64,000 nucleotides of DNA from Cupriavidus taiwanensis (GTDB lineage: Bacteria; Pseudomonadota; Gammaproteobacteria; Burkholderiales; Burkholderiaceae). Numbering within the stretch: the stretch's first letter is position 1; every line of letters begins with the position of its first letter. Positions 59,331 to 64,000 of this stretch are shown one piece after another. The DNA lies in NCBI RefSeq assembly GCF_900250115.1, contig NZ_LT984803.1, forward strand, positions 62,001 through 126,000, written 5' to 3'. Made by a program: the position numbers and the translations under genes. The notes under the pieces are model-generated. The model saw nothing but the letters and a program-made list of their open reading frames with translations. It did not search any database and had not been told where the DNA came from.

Positions 59331-59459
59331 TGCGCGTTCCCGATTCCCATGCCAGGCACGCGGCGCGGCGTTGATTCGCCGTCACTTGCCGCGTACGTGG
59401 CACCGGCGCGGCCCGCGAGGCCTGCGCCCGAATACCAGCCCACAGGGCTTCCGACATCC

Positions 59460-61247
59460 ATGCTGCCTGTTCAGACCTCAAATCTTGCCGCCGCGTTCAC
59501 CGATGCCGTGCGCGCGCTCGCCCCGGCCGATGCCACCTTGCCCGGCGTCACCTTCGAGCGGCCCAAGGTCGCCGCCCATGGCGACCTGGCCTGCAATATC
59601 GCCATGCAGGTCGCGCGCGCGCTCAAGAGCAATCCGCGCGAGCTGGCGCAGCGCATCGTCGCCGCGGTGCAGGCCGATGCGCGCGCGCAGGAGCTGGTCG
59701 CGGCGATGGAGATCGCCGGTCCCGGCTTCATCAACCTGCGCCTGACGCCGGCGGCCAAGGCCGAGGTGCTGCGCGCGGTGCTGAACCAGGGCGACCACTA
59801 CGGCGCGCGCGAGCGCGGCGTGCATGGCCAGGTGCTGGTGGAGTTCGTCTCGGCCAACCCGACCGGCCCGCTGCACGTCGGCCACGGCCGCCAGGCGGCG
59901 CTGGGCGATGCGCTCGCCAACCTGCTGTCGTGGCAGGGCTGGCACGTGCACCGCGAGTTCTACTACAACGACGCCGGCGTGCAGATCCAGACCCTGGCGC
60001 TGTCGGTGCAGGCGCGCGCGCGCGGCCTGAAGCCGGGCGATGCCAGCTGGCCCGAGGCCGCCTACAACGGCGATTACATCGCCGACATCGCCGCCGACTT
60101 CCTCGCCGGCAAGACCGTCAGCGCTTCCGACGGCGAGCCGGTGACCGCGTCGGGCAACGTCGACGACATCGACTCGATCCGCAAGTTTGCCGTGACCTAC
60201 CTGCGCAACGAGCAGGACATCGACCTGCAGGCCTTCGGCGTCAAGTTCGACCGCTACTACCTGGAGTCCTCGCTGTACAGCGACGGCCGTGTCGACGCCG
60301 CGGTGCAGTCGCTGATCGGTAAAGGCAAGACCTACGAGAGCGAGGGCGCGCTGTGGCTGCGCACCACCGACGACGGCGACGACAAGGACCGCGTGATGAA
60401 GAAGAGCGACGGCACCTATACCTACTTCGTGCCGGACGTGGCCTACCACACCACCAAGTGGGAGCGCGGCTTCACCAAGGTCATCAACGTGCAGGGCAGC
60501 GACCACCACGGCACCATCGCGCGCGTGCGCGCCGGCCTGCAGGGCCTGGACATCGGCATCCCGCAGGGCTATCCCGACTACGTGCTGCACAAGATGGTGA
60601 CCGTGATGAAGAACGGCGAGGAGGTCAAGATCTCCAAGCGCGCTGGCTCCTACGTCACCGTGCGCGACCTGATCGAATGGTCCAACGGCGGTGACGAGAC
60701 CATCCGCGGCTGCCTCGACGGCGGCGTGGCCGACTGGCCCGCGCACTTCACCCGCGGCCGCGATGCGGTGCGCTTCTTCCTGCTGTCGCGCAAGGCCGAT
60801 ACCGAATTCGTGTTCGACGTCGACCTGGCGCTCAAGCAGAACGACGAGAACCCGGTGTACTACGTCCAGTACGCCCATGCCCGCATCTGCTCGATCTTCG
60901 AGTCGTGGGGCGGCGCGGACTGGGAAGCGCGTCTGGCCGAGCTGGCCGGCGCCGACCTGTCTGCCGTGACCGGCGCCGAAGCCAGCGCCCAGGCGCAGGC
61001 GCTGGGACAGCGCCTGGCCGATTTCCCCGACATGCTGTCGGCCGCCGCGGCCGAACTGGCGCCGCACGCGGTGGCCTTCTACCTGCGCGACCTGGCCGGC
61101 GACTTCCACGCCTTCTACAACGCCGACCGCGTGCTGGTCGACGACGAAGCCGTCAAGCGCGCCCGCCTGGCGCTGCTGGCCGCTACGCGCCAGGTGCTGC
61201 GCAACGGCCTGGCGGTGATCGGGGTGTCCGCTCCGCGCCGCATGTAA
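59460..61247 (+). CDS. argS: Arginyl-tRNA synthetase
   Basis: 595 aa class I synthetase from ATG 59460 ([17 protein letters not shown]); the frame is open upstream but without family residues. N-terminal Add-1 domain, HIGH motif as [21 protein letters not shown]-like [12 protein letters not shown], and the helical anticodon-binding DALR domain ([13 protein letters not shown] to the [13 protein letters not shown] end). It charges tRNA(Arg). Divergent from the DUF1840 gene. An essential gene with no anomaly. Confidence 0.98.
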   Translation: MLPVQTSNLAAAFTDAVRALAPADATLPGVTFERPKVAAHGDLACNIAMQVARALKSNPRELAQRIVAAVQADARAQELVAAMEIAGPGFINLRLTPAAKAEVLRAVLNQGDHYGARERGVHGQVLVEFVSANPTGPLHVGHGRQAALGDALANLLSWQGWHVHREFYYNDAGVQIQTLALSVQARARGLKPGDASWPEAAYNGDYIADIAADFLAGKTVSASDGEPVTASGNVDDIDSIRKFAVTYLRNEQDIDLQAFGVKFDRYYLESSLYSDGRVDAAVQSLIGKGKTYESEGALWLRTTDDGDDKDRVMKKSDGTYTYFVPDVAYHTTKWERGFTKVINVQGSDHHGTIARVRAGLQGLDIGIPQGYPDYVLHKMVTVMKNGEEVKISKRAGSYVTVRDLIEWSNGGDETIRGCLDGGVADWPAHFTRGRDAVRFFLLSRKADTEFVFDVDLALKQNDENPVYYVQYAHARICSIFESWGGADWEARLAELAGADLSAVTGAEASAQAQALGQRLADFPDMLSAAAAELAPHAVAFYLRDLAGDFHAFYNADRVLVDDEAVKRARLALLAATRQVLRNGLAVIGVSAPRRM

Positions 61248-61340
61248 GCAGGCAGTCGGCGCCCGGCACGCGCGCCGGGCGACGCACGGGGCCAGCCGGC
61301 CCCGGGGACGATCCAGTGCGGCCGCCGGCGGCACTGGCTC

Positions 61341-61346
61341 TATAAT
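61341..61346 (+). promoter_or_regulatory. Candidate -10 element for the SPOR-protein gene
   Basis: TATAAT, 24 bp before the ATG, which would give a short leader. -35 weak. Confidence 0.45.
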
Positions 61347-61370
61347 CCCGGCATCACCGAAGAGGACTTC

Positions 61371-62084
61371 ATGCAACAGCAACGCAAGCGCGAGTCGCGC
61401 AATGTCCGCCGCAGCCAGCAACGCGGCGGTACGTTCCTGGGCCTGGTGCTCGGGCTGATCGTCGGGCTGGCCATCGCCGTGGTGGTCGCCCTGTACATCA
61501 CCAAGTCGCCGACGCCGTTCCAGCAGAAGCACGCCCCCCGGCCGAGCGAGCCGGGCAACGTCACCAGCCAGCTGCCGGCCCCGGCGCAGCGCGCCGACGA
61601 GGGCCCGAGCGACCCCAACAAGCCGCTGTGGAGCAAGACCCCGGCCAAGCCGGTGGGGCAGGCGCCGGAGCCCGAGCCCAAGCAGAACGGCCAGCCGCCG
61701 GTGGCGGCCCGCCCGGCGGAAAAGCCGGTGGAGCGGCCGCTGGAAAAGCCGGTGGAAAAACCGGCTGACAAGCCGATCGCCAGCAAGCCCGCCGAGAAGC
61801 CGGTGTCCGACCCGATCGCCGAGATCGCCCAGGCCGATGCGCACAAGGTCGGCTACCTGCTGCAGGTGGGCGCGTTCCGCTCGTCGGACGACGCCGATCG
61901 ACAGAAGGCCAACCTGGCGATGCAGGGCTTCGAGGCCCGCATCACCGAGCGTGACGTCAACGGGGTCAAGATGTACCGGGTGCGCCTGGGGCCGTTCAAC
62001 CGCATCGAAGACATGAACAAGGCACGCGACCGGCTGCAGTCGTCCGGTTTCGAGGCTTCGGTGATCCGCTTTACCAAGCAGTAA
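61371..62084 (+). CDS. SPOR-domain membrane protein (FtsN-like)
   Basis: 237 aa. Basic N-terminus (QQQRKRESRNVRRSQQRGG), one transmembrane helix (FLGLVLGLIVGLAIAVVVAL), a Pro-rich periplasmic linker with KPVE/KPAD repeats, and a SPOR domain from about 158 (YLLQVGAFRSSDDADRQKANL to VRLGPFNRIEDMNKAR). SPOR domains bind denuded septal peptidoglycan; topology matches FtsN. It follows argS, the usual Burkholderiales order, and precedes dsbA. Confidence 0.92.
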   Translation: MQQQRKRESRNVRRSQQRGGTFLGLVLGLIVGLAIAVVVALYITKSPTPFQQKHAPRPSEPGNVTSQLPAPAQRADEGPSDPNKPLWSKTPAKPVGQAPEPEPKQNGQPPVAARPAEKPVERPLEKPVEKPADKPIASKPAEKPVSDPIAEIAQADAHKVGYLLQVGAFRSSDDADRQKANLAMQGFEARITERDVNGVKMYRVRLGPFNRIEDMNKARDRLQSSGFEASVIRFTKQ

Positions 62085-62222
62085 GCCGGCACCGCCCAAT
62101 ACCCGGTAACCGCCGCAACACCGCAGCAACAGGTTCCCGCCAGATCCAGCGGGGGCGCCGATGAACCGGGTGCCGCCGCCGCTGTCATACGCTCATCGTC
62201 CAAACCGCAAGGCCGTTCTCAA

Positions 62223-62858
62223 ATGAAAAAACTCGCCGCACTGTTCGCCATGTTCGCCGCCGTGGGCGGCCTGCTGATGTCCGCCCCGTCGCAGGCGGCA
62301 CCCACCGAAGGCAAGGAATACCAGGTCCTGAAGACGCCCCAGCCGGTGGCGGCGGGCAAGATCGAGGTGACCGAGTTCTTCTGGTATGGCTGCCCGCACT
62401 GCTATGACTTCGAGCCGGAGCTGGAGGCGTGGGTCAAGAAGCAGGGCGGCAATGTGGTGTTCAAGCGCGTGCCGGTCGCCTTCCGCGACGACCTGCTGCC
62501 GCACACCAAGATCTTCTACGCGCTGGAAGCCATCGGCAAGCTCGACGCCATGCACAACAAGGTCTTCAGCGCCATCCACGTGGACCGCAAGCGCCTGACC
62601 GACCCCAACGAGATCGCCGATTTCATGGCCAAGAACGGCGTCGACCGCAAGGCCTTCCTGGATGCGTACAACTCGTTCACGGTGACGACCAATTCGCAGC
62701 GCGCCAACAAGATCGCCGACGCCTACAAGATCGACGGCGTGCCGACCGTGGTGGTGCAGGGCAAGTACGTGACCTCGCCGTCGATCGCCGGCAACAAGCA
62801 GGGCGCGGTGCAGACCATGGATTACCTGGTGGAGCAGATCAAGGCGAAGAAGATGTGA
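62223..62858 (+). CDS. dsbA: Thiol:disulfide interchange protein DsbA
   Basis: 211 aa. Signal peptide ending near SAPSQAAPT, then a thioredoxin fold with an inserted helical domain. Active site Cys57-Pro-His-Cys60 (FFWYGCPHCYDFEPELEAW, in parts) and the cis-Pro loop GVPTVVVQGKY. It introduces disulfides into periplasmic proteins. It lies 138 bp after the SPOR gene and is followed by a structured repeat and a terminator. Confidence 0.95.
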   Translation: MKKLAALFAMFAAVGGLLMSAPSQAAPTEGKEYQVLKTPQPVAAGKIEVTEFFWYGCPHCYDFEPELEAWVKKQGGNVVFKRVPVAFRDDLLPHTKIFYALEAIGKLDAMHNKVFSAIHVDRKRLTDPNEIADFMAKNGVDRKAFLDAYNSFTVTTNSQRANKIADAYKIDGVPTVVVQGKYVTSPSIAGNKQGAVQTMDYLVEQIKAKKM

Positions 62859-62892
62859 TTGTGACTGGCGGCCGTTCTTAAGCCGCCGGCTG

Positions 62893-63030
62893 TCTCCCCT
62901 CTCGCGCTTGCGGGACAGGGGCAGGGGGTGAGGGCAGGCGCAGGCATACCGACGCGCTGTACTTCGTCGATATTCCCGCCCTCACCCCACTCCCTCTCCC
63001 GCGAGCGGGAGAGGGAGTGGGAGTGGGAGT
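62893..63030. repeat. Dispersed structured intergenic repeat, copy C (divergent)
   Basis: Same architecture as copies A and B in shorter form: CCCCTCTCGCGCTTGCGGGACAGGGG-like hairpin (in two arms), GGGGTGAGGGC, a roughly 55-bp spacer, CCCTCACCCC, then CTCTCCCGCGAGCGGGAGAG. It lacks the conserved core AAGCGGGGCCAACG. Intergenic between dsbA and the SDR gene. Confidence 0.7.
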
Positions 63031-63064
63031 ACCCAGGCAGGATGTCAAAGGCCTGTGGCAAGCC

Positions 63065-63095
63065 AAACGGCTGGTATCCTGTACCAGCCGTTTTT
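63065..63095 (+). terminator. Rho-independent terminator
   Basis: 12-bp stem AAACGGCTGGTA / TACCAGCCGTTT with a five-base loop, then TTC. It ends dsbA transcription. Confidence 0.85.
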
Positions 63096-63118
63096 CATTT
63101 CAAGTCGCCTTCGCTTCT

Positions 63119-63925
63119 ATGCGTCCCCTCAAAGTCTTCCTCACCGGCGCCTCCAGCGGCCTGGGCCAGGCGCTCGCGCGCGAGTACGCCGCGCAGGGTG
63201 CCATCCTCGGCCTGGTGGCGCGCCGCGAGAACGCGCTGCGCGAGTTCGTGGCGACGCTGCCCAACCCGGGCGCGGTGCGGGTCTATGGCGCCGACGTGCG
63301 CGATGCCGACGCGATGGCGCTCGCGGCGGAAGACTTCCTTGGCCATTTCGGCTGTCCGGACGTGGTGATCGCCAATGCCGGGGTCTCGGTTGGCACCGTC
63401 GCCAGCGAGCGCGAGGACCTGGACGCCTTCCGCCAGGTCATGGACACCAACTGGTTCGGCGTGCTGACCACCTTCCAGCCGTTCCTGCACGCGATGCAGG
63501 CGCGCGAGCCCGGCCACTTCGGGCGGCGCGGCACGCTGGTGGGCATTGCCAGCGTTGCCGGCGTGCGCGGGCTGCCGGGCGCCGGGGCCTACAGCGCTTC
63601 CAAGTCGGCGGTGATCAAGCTGCTCGAAAGCCTGCGGCTGGAGCAGCGCCGGCACGACATCCGCGTGGTCACGATCGCGCCCGGCTATATTCGCACGCCG
63701 ATGACCGCGGACAACCCGTACCGCATGCCGTTCCTGACCGATGCCGAAGTGTTCGCGCGCAAGGCCGTGCGCGTGATCGCCGCGGGCCGGCGCTTCCGCG
63801 TGATCCCGTGGCCGATGGGCGTGGTGGCGGCGCTGCTGCACGTGATGCCGCGCTGGCTGTACGACGCGCTCGCCGCGGGCGCGCCGCGCAAGCCGCGCCG
63901 TGCCGACGCTGCCCGGGAGCCCTGA
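63119..63925 (+). CDS. Short-chain dehydrogenase/reductase (SDR) family protein
   Basis: 268 aa from ATG 63119; a longer frame upstream crosses the terminator. Rossmann motif LTGASSGLGQALA at the N-terminus, NAGVS, catalytic Tyr158 and Lys162 in YSASK with the preceding Ser in GIASVAG. A NAD(P)-dependent oxidoreductase of unknown substrate. The C-terminal basic tail (APRKPRRADAAREP) is variable. The following gene starts 1 bp after the stop. Confidence 0.9.
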   Translation: MRPLKVFLTGASSGLGQALAREYAAQGAILGLVARRENALREFVATLPNPGAVRVYGADVRDADAMALAAEDFLGHFGCPDVVIANAGVSVGTVASEREDLDAFRQVMDTNWFGVLTTFQPFLHAMQAREPGHFGRRGTLVGIASVAGVRGLPGAGAYSASKSAVIKLLESLRLEQRRHDIRVVTIAPGYIRTPMTADNPYRMPFLTDAEVFARKAVRVIAAGRRFRVIPWPMGVVAALLHVMPRWLYDALAAGAPRKPRRADAAREP

Positions 63926-63926
63926 G

Positions 63927-64000
63927 ATGTGGCGCGACGCCATCGGCCAGCAGCATGCCGCCGCCACCGGCGTGGTGCGGATCGCCTCGCTGGTGCCGTC
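63927..64000 (+). CDS. Cobalamin/iron-siderophore-binding BtuF-like protein (5' part only)
   Basis: Only the first 24 codons are in the window: MWRDAIGQQHAAATGVVRIA then SLVPS. The segment VRIASLVPS matches the first strand of BtuF/TroA-type periplasmic binding proteins, where SLVPS is followed by a conserved TEL. No signal peptide is visible, as in the cytoplasmic-looking cobalamin-binding homologues. Start 1 bp after the SDR stop indicates an operon. Identity is tentative because the rest is missing. Confidence 0.55.
   Translation, partial: MWRDAIGQQHAAATGVVRIASLVP

Noticed and set aside
59478..62129. 883-codon minus-strand open frame opposite argS and the SPOR gene
   Set aside because: Shadow of argS codon bias; no motif, no ribosome site, composition typical of antisense frames.

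Overview
The window is very GC-rich and gene-dense. It reads as a chromosomal segment of a beta-proteobacterium of the Burkholderiales, most likely Cupriavidus/Ralstonia. Three things point there: minCDE, gatCAB, mreBCD-mrdA-rodA, lipBA, coaX and a split metH lying close together; an unmistakable PhaM-type polyhydroxybutyrate granule protein with a lysine/alanine C-terminus; and Bug/TctC, DUF3567, DUF1840 and DUF2917 proteins typical of the order. The genus is inferred from protein recognition only. No rRNA or tRNA gene and no CRISPR array were seen.

Layout. 0-2.3 kb: two divergent OmpR-type response regulators, the second overlapping a lipoprotein that looks like a decayed histidine kinase. 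2.3-7.7 kb: a porin, the minCDE septum-placement operon, a CorA-type transporter and a Sel1-repeat protein. 8-13 kb: the tRNA-dependent amidotransferase genes gatC-gatA-gatB, with a small lipoprotein and a secreted hydrolase lodged between gatA and gatB. 13.6-19.9 kb: the rod-shape operon mreBCD-mrdA-rodA. 20-25.5 kb: DUF484-xerC, a LysR regulator divergent from a DUF2917 gene, then lipB-lipA.

25.6-30.6 kb is a six-gene 5-oxoproline (pyroglutamate) unit: pxpB-pxpC-pxpA, the paired membrane proteins DUF969 and DUF979, and pyroglutamyl peptidase. It is preceded by a perfect 23-bp palindrome. 30.6-35.5 kb (minus strand) holds a VanZ-type membrane protein and an MCE/Mla-type lipid transporter (STAS-permease, ATPase, MlaD, auxiliary lipoprotein). 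35.7-38.2 kb: birA-coaX-small membrane protein, convergent with rfaE2. 38.5-41.8 kb: a ferritin-like protein, a patatin-like lipase and phaM. 41.8-47.9 kb: catabolic genes (enoyl-CoA hydratase family, FAH-type hydrolase, TctC binding protein, IclR regulator), a DUF3108 protein and an alpha/beta hydrolase.

48-52.9 kb: DUF3567, a rhodanese and methionine synthase split into two genes. 53-57.4 kb: an alanine-rich secreted protein, a NarL-type regulator, a stand-alone receiver and a CHASE3 histidine kinase, then two small stress-type membrane proteins (DUF1328, DUF883). 57.5-58.8 kb is a complete ISL3-family insertion sequence with an 8-bp target duplication, sitting exactly in the T-tract of a terminator-like hairpin. 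58.8-64 kb: DUF1840, argS, a SPOR protein, a DsbA-type oxidoreductase, a short-chain dehydrogenase and the start of a BtuF-like protein.

Most of the window is housekeeping. The parts most worth a second look are the IS inside a terminator, a dispersed structured intergenic repeat present three times, the degenerate kinase lipoprotein, the interrupted gat gene order, the putative 5-oxoproline permease pair with its palindrome, the three-gene phosphorelay, and several uncharacterised palindromic operators. I did not find a clearly novel defence or mobile system.
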